64,000 nucleotides of DNA from Tenrec ecaudatus (taxonomy: Eukaryota; Chordata; Mammalia; Afrosoricida; Tenrecidae), in the NCBI RefSeq assembly GCF_050624435.1, contig NC_134545.1, positions 82,285,563 through 82,349,562 on the forward strand, read 5' to 3'. Position 1 is the first letter of the stretch; each line of letters starts with the position of its first letter. Positions 51,632 through 62,699 of this stretch are shown piece by piece. The notes below the pieces were generated by a model. That model saw only the letters and a list, made by a program, of their open reading frames with translations, made no database searches and had not been told where the DNA came from. The position numbers and the translations under genes are program-made.

Positions 51632-52403
51632 TTTTTTAAAACATTTTATTAGGGGCTCATACAACTCTTATCACAATCCATACATATACATACATCAATT
51701 GTATAAAGCACATCTGTACATTCTTTGCCCTAATCATTTTCTTTCTTTCTTTATTTTACATTTTATTAGGGGTTCATACAACTCTTATCACAATCCATAC
51801 ATATACATGCATCAATTATATAAAGCACATCCGTACATTCTTTGCCCTAATCATTTTCAAAGCATTTGCTCTCTACTTAAGCCCTTTGCATCAGGTCCTC
51901 TTTTTTCCCCCTCCCTCCCCGTTTCCTCCCTCCCTCATGAGCCCATGATAATTTATAGATTGTTATTTTGTCATATCTTGCCCTATCCAGAATCTCCCTT
52001 CACCCCCTTCTCTGCCGTCCATCTCCCAGGGAGGAGGTCACATGTGGATCCTTGTAATCAGTTCCCCCTTTCCAATCCACTCACCCTCCACTCTTCCAGC
52101 CTTGCCCCTCACACCCCTGGTCCTGAAGGTATCGTCCACCCTGGATTTCCTGTGCTTCCAGCTCCCATATGCACCAGTGTACAACCTCTGCCCCATCCAG
52201 TCCTGCAAGGTAGAATTTGGATCATGGTAGTTGGGGGGAGGAAGCATCCAGGATCTGGGGGAAAGCTGTGTTCTTCATCAGTACTACATTGCATCCTGAC
52301 TGACCTGTCTCCTCTCCTAAACCCCTCTATGAGGGGATCTCCAGTGGCCGACAAATGGGCTTTGGGGCTCCACTCTGCACTTCCCCCTTCATTCACTATG
52401 GTA

Positions 52404-52460
52404 TACATATATATATACACACATATATATACATACAAACATATACATATATATATATTT
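52404..52460. repeat. AT/ACAT-rich microsatellite
   Basis: Imperfect (AT)n and (ACAT)n inside the L1-like insertion. Confidence 0.9.
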
Positions 52461-53139
52461 GCATAGTACCTTATACCTGGTCCCTTTGGCACCTCGTGAT
52501 CGCACAGGCTGGTGTGCTTCTTCCATGTGGGCTTTATTGCTTCTGAGCTAGATGGCCGCTTGTTCCCCTTCAAGCCTTTAAGACCCCAGACACTATCTCT
52601 TTCGATAGCCGGGTACCATCAGCTTTCTTCACCACATTTGCTTATGCACCCGTTTGTCTTGGCGATCGTATCATGCAGGTGTGTAGCCAATGTTTATGAT
52701 TTTTTGTTCTTTGATGCCTGATAACTGATCTCTTTGGGACCACGTGATCACACAGGCTGGTGTGTTCTTCCATGTGGGCTTTGTTGCTTCTGAGCTAGAT
52801 GGCCGCTTGTTTATCTTCAAGCCTCTAAGACCCCAGACACTATCTCTTTTGATAGCCATGCACCATCAGCTTTCTTCACCACATTTACTTGTTCACCCGC
52901 TTAGGTTTCAGCAGTTGTGTCGGGAGGGTGAGCATCATAGAATGCCAATTTAATAAAAGAAAGTATTCATGCATTGAGGGAGTGCTTGAGTAGAGGCCCA
53001 AGGTCCTTCTGCCACCTTAATACTAAACCTATTTCCCCATCCTCATATATATATTTGCATGTACATGTCTTTGTCCAGACCTCCACAAATGCCCCTTGAC
53101 TCCTAGCTCTTTCCTCCATCTCCCTTGACTTCCCTCCTG

Positions 53140-53145
53140 CCCCAC
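53140..53145. repeat. Left 6-bp target duplication of the solo LTR
   Basis: CCCCAC, repeated at 53628-53633. The uninterrupted L1 reads CCTGCCCCACTATC, as in the related copy near 28697. Confidence 0.75.
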
Positions 53146-53627
53146 TGTAGGGAGCTGCGTGTCTCCCCACCCTGGATTTTAGCCATGAATCTACTCTCAC
53201 CATACAAACTGCCCAGAGGTTTTTCTGCCCTTTGTTCCTTTCCCGCCAAAGGGTGGCTACCCTGACCCTTGCTAGGATTGGTGATCTTTCACTAGAAGCT
53301 GCTATGCTCATTGGTCAATACATGTCTGATGGCATCTCCCCCAGGCTCACCAGGAATGCTTCATTAGCATACTTACCTGTTTGATCAGTTGCCCGCCATT
53401 CCTTCCTTGTTTGAAGATGCACGACTATTGGCTACCTCAGATGTACCCTATTTTACATGTGACATAATGGTGCCAGCCCCTCGCTGGCTATTTAAACCTC
53501 TGCTCTCAACTCAATAAATGAGGCTTGATCAGATTCCTGTCTTGCCTCCATTTCTAGCGCCCTTGCCCATCTTCATTCCCAGTCCCTCTTTCAGGTCCAC
53601 GTTCTTGATGTCCTGCGGGACAGGATA
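53146..53627 (+). mobile_element. Solo LTR, probable class II (ERVK-like) endogenous retrovirus
   Basis: 482 bases starting TGTAGGGAGCTGCG. It has a TATA-like TATTTAAA (53489-53496), AATAAA (53513-53518) and GGCTTGATCAGATTCCTGTC downstream, ending TCCTGCGGGACAGGATA. The order U3-TATA-poly(A) signal fits an LTR on the plus strand. It is flanked by a 6-bp duplication, consistent with betaretrovirus-like integration. No internal viral genes are present, so recombination between two LTRs removed them. Class assignment is from memory of ERVK LTR ends. Confidence 0.8.
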
Positions 53628-54305
53628 CCCCACTATCATGCTCCGTCCCCACCTGGGCCACAGCTACACCTTCCCTCCATGCAACCCCACCCTTGATCAT
53701 TCCCCCCCAGGCCTGCCACTCCCCTCTCACTACCATTTTGGGTCCCATGTTGTTCCCTTGTCCCTGTGTTTGTTAACACCACTTCCTTACCCCCCTTCCT
53801 CCGCCCACCCCAAGTCCCCCCGGAACTGTCGGTCCCATTGTTTTTCCTCCAGATAGCTCGTCCAGCCTGTCTTATTTAGACAAACCTGTGGAGACAATAA
53901 CATGCACGAAAACAAGACAGAGGAAAACAAAGCAACAGTATACAGCCAGACGACAAAACAACAAAAACAAACCACTGACAAAGAACAAAACAAAACACTT
54001 CACGAAAGAAAAGCTTGTAGTTAGTTCAAGGATCGATTGTTGGCCCTTAGGAGCGTTTTCCAGTCCAGTCTGTTGGGGCACCACGCCCTGCCCCCAAAGT
54101 CCACTTTCAGCATTCCCTGGGGACCTTGCCGCTCCATTCCCTTGCTGTTCCGCTGCACTCCCCCATTGATTTGCCTCGGTGTGGTGGGATCAGGTCAGGT
54201 GCAATTCCCACACTGTGTCTCCGGTGCTGTCCCCTGTATCGCCCTTAGTCACTGAGGGGCAACATGTCTCATAGTGGGGCCAGCCATGTTGTTCTCTCTG
54301 TGAAC

Positions 54306-54321
54306 GGTCCCAAGAGTTTTT
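54306..54321. repeat. Right target-site duplication of the 2.7 kb L1-like insertion
   Basis: GGTCCCAAGAGTTTTT, identical to 51616-51631. Confidence 0.92.
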
Positions 54322-55155
54322 AAGGAAAAGTTTCACCATCTCTCCTTTAAATCAAAAAGATCTCTGGACCTAGAACAGAATAGTTTTAGGTCCTACTACG
54401 TTATATCAAATAGTACGACATAAAGAGCATTTCCTTTCATGGACGTGCACACTCTCTCATAGTTACGCAGCGTTGCTGTCCTTTCGCCAATTCCAGAAGA
54501 AAAGACTTGTGGAGGCTACATGGGGGGTGACCTTGATCTGTCAGCCACATCTTGTTGTAGATTACTTTGTAACTTGGTGGGGCCAGAAGCCCAGCATCCT
54601 TGGCAGAGCCTGGCAGCCAGCAGCCACTGCAGGGACATATCACAAAGGCTTCTGAAGAGGTAGAGAGAGCATTTAAGGTGAAACTTGGAAGATGCCAAAG
54701 GTTGCTATTTTCTGGGTAATTTTATGCAAAAAAAAAAAAAGGAAAGGTCATGCTTCCCAAGCAGATGACAGCAGTGTGAGCAGCTTTTTGCTGTGGCAGC
54801 AAGTCCACTTGGTTCTGCTGGCAGGGTTTTAAAGAGTTCTGCTTTCTTAGGGAGGGTCCGGACGGGGCAGGGGCCCAGAGAAGAGAGCACCGGGCCTGGG
54901 TGGGAGATTGGCGGAAGTCTCTTTTGGGCTTACTGGATACAGAGCCCCAGGGAAGGGGCTTAGCCCCTCCGTCCTGGTTTCCTCGTGTGTAGATGGCATC
55001 ACAGACTGAACCTACCCTCTGTCATGGATGAATTGTGTTGTTGACTCGATGAGGCCATGTTTCTCAATGGCTTGGCAGTTATGGAATGATGTAATCACCC
55101 CCCCCCCCCACCCCGATAATGTGAACAGCCAAATCCAATCAATTGTAAGGCTATT
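54322..55155. other. Unique sequence, no feature seen
   Basis: An A-run at 54728-54740 is the only low-complexity mark. No gene or repeat recognised. Confidence 0.35.
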
Positions 55156-55159
55156 AAAG

Positions 55160-55358
55160 CGCATTGCCGTCAAGTTGATGCTAACTCATAGGGACCCCAT
55201 GGGACAGGGTAAAACTGCCCCCCTGTGAGTTTCTGAGGCTGTAACTCTTTATGGGAGTAGAAAGCCCCTCCTTCTTCCAGAGAGCGGCTGGTGGTTTTGC
55301 ATTATGGACCTTGCAGTGAGCAGCCCCACTTGTAACCACTACGCCACCAGAGCTCCTA
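55160..55358 (-). mobile_element. AfroSINE copy, full-length
   Basis: CATTGCCGTCAAGTTGATGC, GGGACAGGGTAAAACTGCCC, AACTCTTTATGGGAGTAGAA and CACTACGCCACCAGAGCTCC. Confidence 0.92.
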
Positions 55359-55734
55359 AGGAGATCAAGGTGGGGACACAACCCCCTTCCCCAAGTCACA
55401 GCCATGGTCTGATATGAGAGGAGTTTTCCAGAGGGGGGCCTACATCTTCCAAAGAGACTGAAGGGGAGAGAAGTGAGCAGAAAGGGAGGGACTCAATGAT
55501 TGATGAGAAGAGCTGGGCTCAGAACCTGTCCTTGGAGAACCTCCGATCCCCGGGGAAGATGGAGGCCCAAACCCAGAGATGTCAGGTTCACCGATGTTGA
55601 GCCGAGACAAAGCCCGTTCTCTAGAGCCTTGTCCTCCAGTTGGAGACTTTGGACTTCTGGCCTCCTATCCATTGCTGCTTGATAACACCATCACTGTGAC
55701 TTCTCTATGAAAGCAGAACGAAGATACACTCTGC

Positions 55735-56120
55735 TGTGGGTTAAACTGTGCCCCCCGAAAAGTCTTCTATGCCCATAGTTACGTTCTCACTTGGGAATAG
55801 GGCTTCATTTGTCATGTTAGTGAGGCAGGGTGAGTGCAGGATGCACCTTAAGTCAATCGAGGGATAAAAGAGCAGATTAACAAGCAGCCAAAGGTTTGGC
55901 TGGGGGCCTCTAGATGGCACACCCCAGGAAACCCCGAGGACCTGGGAAATAGAAGCTGAACTGAGACAAGGACAGTCTCCCAGAGCTGATGGAGAGAAAG
56001 CCTTCTTCCAGAGCTGGTGCCCTGCGTTTGAATTTCTAGCCTAAACTGTGAGAAAATACATTTCTGTTTGTCCAAGCCACCCACTGTGGCATTCGGTGGT
56101 AGCAGTAATAAATGACTCAT
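55735..56120 (+). repeat. Old interspersed repeat, possibly a MaLR-type LTR
   Basis: TGTGGGTTAAACTGTGCCCC, GTTAGTGAGGCAGGGTGAG, AGAGAAAGCCTTCTTCCAGA, GAATTTCTAGCCTAAACTGT and a late GAGAAAATACATTTCTG block follow the order I recall from a family also seen in elephant. Class uncertain. Confidence 0.5.
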
Positions 56121-56830
56121 ATACTCCTCTCATCTCGAATGACAAAAAGAAAACAAAACACCCCAAATCAACCACTACCACCAAACCACAGGCAGAACAT
56201 GTGAAGCAGGGTTTTCATGACATTGAACTTCGGGCAACCAAGTTCAGTGGTGCCCTGTCATCTCCAATGGCTGCCTTGAAAGAATCACCAGACCGCGGAA
56301 ACCAGGGGAAGACATGGAAACAATGTAAGGTTCTTATACTCGATGTAAAATGCTACAATATTACTTGAAGGCAGATTGATACATTCACGAGGCACACTCT
56401 AAATCCACCATTAAAATGACAGAGAGTGGTAGCAGAGAGAAGATTAAAGGGAATCATGAAAAACACTTAAATACAAGAGGGGGAAAAAAGAGGTGTGTGG
56501 GTGGGTGGGGTGGGAGAGCAAAACCACAGATCAAACAAACAAAACAACTAGGCGAGAGGGAAGACTCAAACCTAATCACAACAATAATCACACTAACTGT
56601 AAACGGGCTAAACACCATTTAGAGATTGTCACGTCAGGTGGCAAAAATAGCAAGGCTCAATTGTATGCTGCCAACAAGAAACACACTTTAAATATAAAGA
56701 CACGAATAGGTTGAAAGTAAGAGGATGGGAGCAGAGTTACCATGCTACTGCGGCTCACGGGAAAGCTGGGATGGCTATGCTAATGTCAGACAAAGCGGGC
56801 GCAGAATTAAGAGTATTTCCAGGGAGATGT
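56121..56830 (+). mobile_element. Old L1 ORF2 5' remnant
   Basis: From about 56575 the plus strand reads, in broken frames, NHNNNHTNCKRAKHH and then AANKKHTLNIKTR and KLGWLC. These are decayed forms of the L1 endonuclease start (TLNINGLNAP..., QETHL...DTHRLK..., KAGVAI). ATGCTGCCAACAAGAAACAC is the equivalent of the usual L1 CAAGAGACTCA block. Frameshifts and stops are frequent. The portion before 56540 is probably the same element but is not certain. Confidence 0.55.
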
Positions 56831-56924
56831 CTGTATCATCTATGAAACCAAGAGGCTCTGGCCTCGCCGGCTTTTACGGAAGCCTGTACAACAGGATGCA
56901 GGCGTGGCTGGGCTGTGACTGCTA

Positions 56925-57125
56925 GAAGGGGGCCCTTTGAGCGCGAGGAGTCACGTCAAGCACTTGACTTCTATCCAGACGGCTGGAGGCTTGAACCCAG
57001 CAGAGACACGGGGAGCAACGCGCTGACAATGTGTTTCGGGACTGCCACTCCCTTGGGGACCCCAGGAGCGGTTTCGCTCTGTACACACGGACAATGGAAA
57101 AGCCAGAATCCGAGGACCGCTTGGA
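56925..57125 (+). mobile_element. Diverged AfroSINE-like element
   Basis: GGGCCCTTTGAGCGCGAGGA, CAAGCACTTGACTTCTATCC and GAGGCTTGAACCCAGCAGAG follow the head and middle. The remainder is weak. Confidence 0.4.
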
Positions 57126-58005
57126 CCCTTCCCGAGAACCAGGCAGCAGGAGCCAAACTTTCAAGTTGTCAAGGAAGAAAACGCAGACAGCAACTCCCAC
57201 GAGAGCAGGACTCACGGGACCCACGGGCGTAACAGAGCCTGTCCTCCACTTGGCTTGGTCGCCACAATCAGCAGCAGCAACACGGGGCTTCCCTCAGCTG
57301 CAGGCGGGACGGAACGATCCGGAGAGTGTCGGCATTCCCAGCAGAGAGGGGTCTAAAAAGAAAGGCAACATGCCGAGCAATTCACTGCCAAGTCTTTTCT
57401 GCGCGCTGCCTCCTGTATTGGTTTTGTTCCATTGGGACTGACCTCACCAACCCCGTTCAGCACACAAGGGAACGGAAACCCCGAATCACAGAGCAATTTT
57501 GCGACGGAGTCACCCTTGGAAGCCACGGGCTAGGCCTGATCCAGAGTCCTAAACACACCCTGACCTCAAGGCTGGGAACTAGGAAGGGCCTCTGTCACCC
57601 AGAGACACCATCTAGATGGGAAGGAGAGGAGATGGCTTGAGGTAGGACAAGCGTCTTCACGCTTCACTCCAGTGCAGGTTATCCCTGCACTGCCCTCCGG
57701 TTCCTTGGAGAAACCTTTCTTTGGACTTGAGCCCATGACCTACTGTATTGCTTGCTGACCCCAGGAGCCACTGGAGGTCTGCCGTCTGACCGACCATCTG
57801 ATCTGGGACCTGGGAGTCAGTCTCCTGTCCAGTCACAGGCCTGACCCGGTAAGCTTGGATTCACGCCCCTCTGCAGCCTGTGGTGTTCCTGCGGATCCTG
57901 GGTTCAGCACCCTCCAAAGCGATAGGCGTCAGAAGAAGCCTGTGTTAACATCCGACCCAGGACTTGACACTGAACGTACCCACTTCAACAACAGTGCAAG
58001 CTATT
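57126..58005. other. Unclassified sequence, no gene
   Basis: Overlapping frames up to 136 codons without domains. Probably old transposon debris, but no family is recognised. Confidence 0.3.
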
Positions 58006-58007
58006 AT

Positions 58008-58352
58008 CATCTATTATTAATCACTTCATTGGAGGGCTCTTACGAATCTTGTAACAATCCATCATTCAATTCTATTAAGCACACTTGTACATAGGTTGTC
58101 ATCAACCTTTCCAAAACCTTTTCTTTCTACTTGAGCCCTTGCTAGCAGCTCCTCTTTCCCCCCTCCCACTCTCATGAGTCCTTGCTCAATGATCGGTTGT
58201 TGTTACTTCGTGTCTTACACTGTCCATTGTCTCCCTTCACTCACATTTCCATGATTTATCTCCCTGGGGGTGGGCTAGAGCTCCAACCTTGTGATGGGTT
58301 CCCCCTTCCTCCACCGCCCACCCCGCCTTCCCCTTTCCCCTCATGTGAGCCA
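58008..58352 (-). mobile_element. L1-like LINE 3' end, diverged
   Basis: CACTTCATTGGAGGGCTCTT, TTGTAACAATCCATCATTCA, TACTTGAGCCCTTGCTAGCA and CTCATGAGTCCTTGCTCAAT. More diverged than the other copies. Confidence 0.72.
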
Positions 58353-59052
58353 TTTTCTTGACATCGAGTTTCTGTCTTTGTTTCTCTCTTAAAACTAAAG
58401 GGACTCACCAAAGCTGGTCTCATTCAGCCCTCCTGCCTCCCCCACAGAAGGCCCAACCTCTCACCACCTCAGCATCCTCCAACGAGAACCCGCAAAGGAA
58501 GTGCTGGTGTTGAGGGGCCTGGCCGTGGTGGGGGAGGCGCGAGGGCTGAATGAGACCAACATTCGTGAGTCCCTTGAGCTCTTTTATGGTTTTTTTTTTG
58601 GGGGGGGCCTCTTTCGCTTTAAGATGATGTTCTTTTTAGAGTACAGCCAGTGGAGCACCGTAGACAACACAGGAATCGCTGAGTAATTTTATAAGTTCTA
58701 AAATGACTTAAAAAATGACATTTAAGTTCATACTTGTGGCTACAACCCAAACAACCAAGAGATTTCTAGAAATAGATCCCTCTGGACCTCATCTTTCCAT
58801 CCCACGCAGTACTGTGCACTCTCTGAGGCCCCCTGTGGAATGAGGAAATGAAAAGCTAGCTGAAGTGGGCTTGAGATGGTAAAGCCTGCCAGACACGGTC
58901 TTTTGACACCACAGGCCCAAAGCACACTTCTGGGAGGCTGTGACGCTGCCTCCCACTGCACCCCTGTGGCCGCTAATCAGCTCCTAAGCATGCACATGTC
59001 ATCTTTGGGATCCCACGGACATGGGTAACTTCCTGTTCCCAAGGGTAAGACC
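58353..59052. other. Unclassified sequence, possible LTR upstream part
   Basis: A T/G run lies at 58590-58607. The sequence from about 58730 may belong to the LTR-like segment ending near 59205. No gene recognised. Confidence 0.3.
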
Positions 59053-59207
59053 GAGCAACTTGGTCTGAGGTGTGTCCCCGAGTCCCTTGCTTGAGAGCAA
59101 CTTGGTCTGAGGTGTGTCCCTGAGTCCCCTGCTTCCGGGCTTGAATAAAGCTCCCTTTCACCTTCCTCACCTCAGGTGCCATCTCCAGGGGAATCGGCAA
59201 CACCTGT
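59010..59207 (+). mobile_element. LTR-like 3' segment
   Basis: After the 42-bp repeats come GGGCTTGAATAAAGCTCCCT (AATAAA at 59144-59149) and CACCTTCCTCACCTCAGGTG, then GGGAATCGGCAACACC. Direct repeats before a poly(A) signal resemble the enhancer repeats and R region of class I retroviral LTRs. No matching 5' end or target duplication was found. Confidence 0.4.
59053..59136. repeat. 42-bp tandem duplication (two units)
   Basis: Units 59053-59094 and 59095-59136 both start GAGCAACTTGGTCTGAGGTG and differ at a few bases only. Confidence 0.95.
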
Positions 59208-59299
59208 TGTGCCCTTCCCATTCCCTACTTTCTCCTCCCCGTGCTGACCAGGATCCTTCTGGGCGTTGACTGGGCATTACTGGTCAGAGCAGCCCTGGT

Positions 59300-59432
59300 C
59301 TGCTAAGCACAGGGCCGGCTGCTCTGTGGGTGAAAGATGAGACTGTTTGTTCCCATAAAGAGTCACCAAACCTTGGAAAGCCTTATCGGTCCCTATGAGT
59401 CAGAGTCAACTCTGGCTGGGGGCTCGGTGGTG
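59300..59432 (+). mobile_element. AfroSINE 3' portion
   Basis: GGCCGGCTGCTCTGTGGGTG, GTTCCCATAAAGAGTCACC and TATGAGTCAGAGTCAACTCT. Confidence 0.7.
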
Positions 59433-60139
59433 GCATTAAGATGCAAACACAGTAATGATTCTACTCTCAAGATACCTTTGCAATCTTCCCACCTCTTGTG
59501 ATGTCTCAGGGTCCCAGGGACCATCCCAGAGCCAGGCTCAGGATCCCTGGGGAGGGACCCTGCAATTGGAGGCGTGACTTTGCTGTGTTTAAAAAACAAA
59601 ACAAAAACACGGGGGGAGTCTGGGCCTCCGGTAGGGACGGGGCTATCCCAAGGTGGACTGTGACCATATTGTTGGTCATTTTTCTTTCCGTTATCTGCAT
59701 TTTCAAATTTTGGTAAAGATGAATGACTTTTAGAGTAAGAGCCCCCCTCCCCCTCCAGGCAGGAAGAATCAGGGCCTGTAGGCTCGGTGCCCAGCCCAGC
59801 ACCTTAATTTAGCACCAGCTTCACGCCTCCGTGTTTCGTCAGCAGTTGTTTACCCGTTGCCTCCCAGGAGGGCGGACAACTCTTGCTCAGTTCCTGCCCT
59901 CCCCTCTCCCCACCAGGCGGGCCAGCCCCTGCCAGGCACACAGTAGGTCTGTGCACCCTCCAGTCGTCCCTGTGAGGGAGGGTGGGCTGCAAAGATCCTC
60001 TGAACCTCAACTCCCACGCTCTAAAGGGCTTGCAGTCCTTGGGGCTTCCTGACCAGAGGCCAGGTCCTGGAACAGGTCTCCCTGGAAGGGGAGGTGGGCG
60101 CAGGTGTCCTTATTCGTGCTGGCCGGGCCCAGGGGGGCC
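59433..60139. other. Unique sequence, no feature seen
   Basis: No repeat or gene recognised. An A/C-rich run sits at 59588-59612. Confidence 0.35.
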
Positions 60140-60260
60140 AGGCAGGCAGCACCCAGCTGAGGAAGTAATTAGCGAGCTGCCAGGAACAGGAAGTGGGGAG
60201 AGGCTCGAAGCCTTCCAGAGAGATATAAATAACTGGGTCTGTGGCGGAGGTGGAAAGCGG
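60140..60260 (+). promoter_or_regulatory. Candidate regulatory element or orphan promoter
   Basis: CAGCTG-like ACCCAGCTGAGG, TAATTA (60166-60171) followed by GCGAGCTGCC, an ETS-type ACAGGAAGTG, and TATAAATA (60224-60231) lie in non-repeat DNA that becomes very G-rich downstream. A start about 30 bases past the TATA word is possible, but no first exon or donor is convincing. Confidence 0.3.
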
Positions 60261-60809
60261 TACACACAGGAATAGAGGTGGGAGCAGCCAGCGCGAGGGG
60301 AGGGGGGACTGGGGGAGGGGGAGGGGCGGGGTGTCCCCTGGGGAAGGGAACACAGCGGGAATCCTGGGGGGTGGGGAGGGGAGGTGAATCATTTTCTGTT
60401 TGTCTGCAGCGCGGGTTGGGAAAGTGAAGGGGTACTCACTGAGGACAGGCATGGGTCGGTGGCTGGCTGAGGCCCCCCTTTCTCTCTCCTTGGGGTGCAC
60501 CCACCTGTCCCCACAAGCTGGTCCACTGGCGTCACCGGGGACCTGCTCCCCCATCCAGACCCCTCAGCCCTGTGTCTGTGTCTGACGTGTTGCAGTCACG
60601 GACTAACAGTTGCCACGTTTGTCACCGGCGTGGCGGTATTTAGATCCTGCGGATGCCAACCAGCATCATCGTTTGGTGAGATCTTTCTGCTGTGAATGAC
60701 AACACGCTTAGTTCCAACCTTATTAGCAACTGAGCCGAAGATTTAACGTTTTTCTTTGCTCCCCTTCCCCTTAATGACGAGTTCATTCTCAAAAAGAGTT
60801 GCTGATAGA
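60261..60809. other. G-rich then unique sequence, no gene
   Basis: 60295-60390 is a G-rich, quadruplex-prone run (GGGGA-type blocks). Nothing else recognised. Confidence 0.4.
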
Positions 60810-60852
60810 GGCGCGCGCGCACACACACACACACGCACACACACACACACAC
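60810..60852. repeat. (GC)n/(AC)n microsatellite
   Basis: GCGCGCGCGC followed by ACAC repeats with one GC interruption, an alternating purine-pyrimidine tract. Confidence 0.95.
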
Positions 60853-61849
60853 GAGTTGGCGCAGCAGAGTAGCTACCGTCACCAGAAACCGTGACAGATG
60901 GGGACTCTAAAAACTGCAGGCAGCAAGGACAACAACGGGGCGGGCTTGTGGCACGGACAGCTGCCGCCACGTGATTCCCACGCTGCTGCGTCCCCGTGCC
61001 ACTGCCTCACTGGGCTCTGGTAATGACACAGCCCTGACCAGTGTGCAGCCATCAGGCCCGGAAGCTACTGAGCCCAGAGTTCTAGCCGTTTAGCCTTACT
61101 TACATATTGAGACATGGAATGCAAAAACGTCTCAGTTGCTATAACTAGCTACGATTTTTATTTAAAAGTATACCTTTCTACTGAAACAGCGCACGAAGGT
61201 TTCATAGACATTTTGGTGTCATGCCCTTCCCTCCTCCCCCCTTCCCTGCCAACTTGGACAGTGCAGTCCACAAGCCCCTAGCGACACCCCTGAGCTGGCC
61301 TGCCAGGGCTGGCGTTTCTGCTGGGGACTCAGAAGTAATGGGGGAGGGGGTTCCTGAGCCCCACTGCCTCTGCCCGTCCCAACCTCAGGGGTAGGTATCC
61401 CGAGTCCGGGATCCTTCATTTCTAGCATTGCCCTGGGCACAGCCCCTGGCAGTGCTGGGCCGCTCCACTCGTGGCTCGTCCGAGAACACTTTATAGATAA
61501 CCAACCCCGGGTCCCCTGCGCTCTGTGAGAGGGACTGAGAACTTCCCAGGCGTCCAGGGCAGATGCTCCTACCTGCTGGCCAGGAGCCAGGGGTCCTGGC
61601 AGAGTGTCACCAACGTTGAGTGACTGACACAGCAGTGGTGCTCAGGCACTTTGACAGGATGCCGCCAATACCTGGTCTCCCTAGGGCGTCTCAGCATTTC
61701 TGACCAGGTGAAGTCAGCCAGCCCTGGCTGAACTCACTGCGGGACGCCAGGGGAAAGCCAGCCAAGCACACCTCTATCCTCTCTGGGTTTTAGGGCCTGC
61801 ATCGGTAACACGAGAGCAGGTGAGAGCGGAGGTCCCATCCAACAGTTAT
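60853..61849. other. Unique sequence, no feature seen
   Basis: No gene or repeat recognised. Confidence 0.35.
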
Positions 61850-62075
61850 GTAGGCTTTTGTTCTCAGGGGCTGATGGGTCAGTACGTACAACAGAAGGAA
61901 ACGCCATCTGGCCCTGAGTGATCCTAACAACTGTGTCTGAGCCCATTGTTGCAGCCACGGTGTCAGTCTGTCTCACCGAGGGCCTTCCTCTTTCTCAGGG
62001 ACCCTCGACTTTCCCAAGCATGATGCCCTTTCCCAGGGACTTGGTCTCTCCTGGTAACATGTCCAAAGTATGTGG
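61850..62075 (-). mobile_element. RTE (BovB-like) LINE 3' end
   Basis: The minus strand reads degraded GKG-IMLGKVEG, then ERGRPSVRQTDTVAATMGS, the conserved end of RTE ORFs. The plus-strand words CCCATTGTTGCAGCCACGGT, GGCCTTCCTCTTTCTC and AAGCATGATGCCCTTTCCCA are the complement. It has an internal stop, so it is a dead copy. Confidence 0.75.
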
Positions 62076-62295
62076 ATTTTTTTTATGTGAAAAGTAATGT
62101 GTTGTAACCTATGTACAAGCGGTCCCCGGGCTATGAACAAGATCCATTTCTAAGTGTGTCTTTAAGTCAAACTTCTAGGTAAGTTGGAATAGGTGCACAG
62201 GGTTCTTATCTAGCCTGAGTTTAGCTCCCAGGGTCTCAAACTTGGCTGATCAGCAGAACCACCTGCGGATTTGCTGAAGCTCCGCCCCATAGAGC

Positions 62296-62478
62296 AGCAG
62301 TTCTCCACCTGTGGGTCGCGACCCCTTGGGGGGTTGAGTGGCCCTTTCACAGGGGTAGCCCAATTCATAACAGTAGCAAAATGACACTTCTGAAGTAGCA
62401 ATGAAAATAATTTTATGGTTGGGGGGGTTACCACCACATGAGGAACTGTATTAAAGGGGCGTGGCATTAGGAAGATTG
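62296..62478 (+). mobile_element. SPIN-type hAT non-autonomous element, right end decayed
   Basis: CAGCAGTTCTCCACCTGTGG, GGTCGCGACCCCTTGGGGGG, CATAACAGTAGCAAAATGAC and CACCACATGAGGAACTGTAT. The right inverted repeat is reduced to GGAAGATTGAT. Confidence 0.88.
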
Positions 62479-62699
62479 ATTCTGATTTATTAGGTTGCAA
62501 ACAGAGCCCAGGGATCTGCAGTTTAACCGGATTCCCAGGTGGTTCCAAAGAGCATCTAGGTTTAGTCCAAAGAGAGGTTTGAAGCTTTTCCAGTGACTTA
62601 AAAGTTGTTGTGCAGCAAGCAGAAGGCTTGTGGTCAGGAGTTTGTTTGGAGTACAGAGTTGGTTCACTTGGTCCAGCGTCAGGGCAGATTTAGATGATA

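Larger units (their letters stand above)
51632..54305 (-). mobile_element. L1-like LINE 3' region (subfamily B), ~2.7 kb with nested LTR
   Basis: Reverse orientation, bracketed by a perfect 16-bp duplication. The tail end is doubled. About 100 bases from ATTTTATTAGGGGCTCATAC to CCTAATCATTTT occur at 51643-51740 and again at 51762-51860, separated by an A/T tail-like stretch. Further in: GGAGGAGGTCACATGTGGAT, GGTACCATCAGCTTTCTTCA twice (52612 and 52861), and a far end with GGGGCCAGCCATGTTGTTCT. No ORF2 frame was found, so all of it looks like 3' untranslated or non-coding LINE sequence. Confidence 0.82.

Noticed and set aside
51699..52466. 255-codon plus-strand open frame
   Set aside because: It lies antisense within an L1-like 3' region and is rich in repeat-derived words. 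Not a gene.
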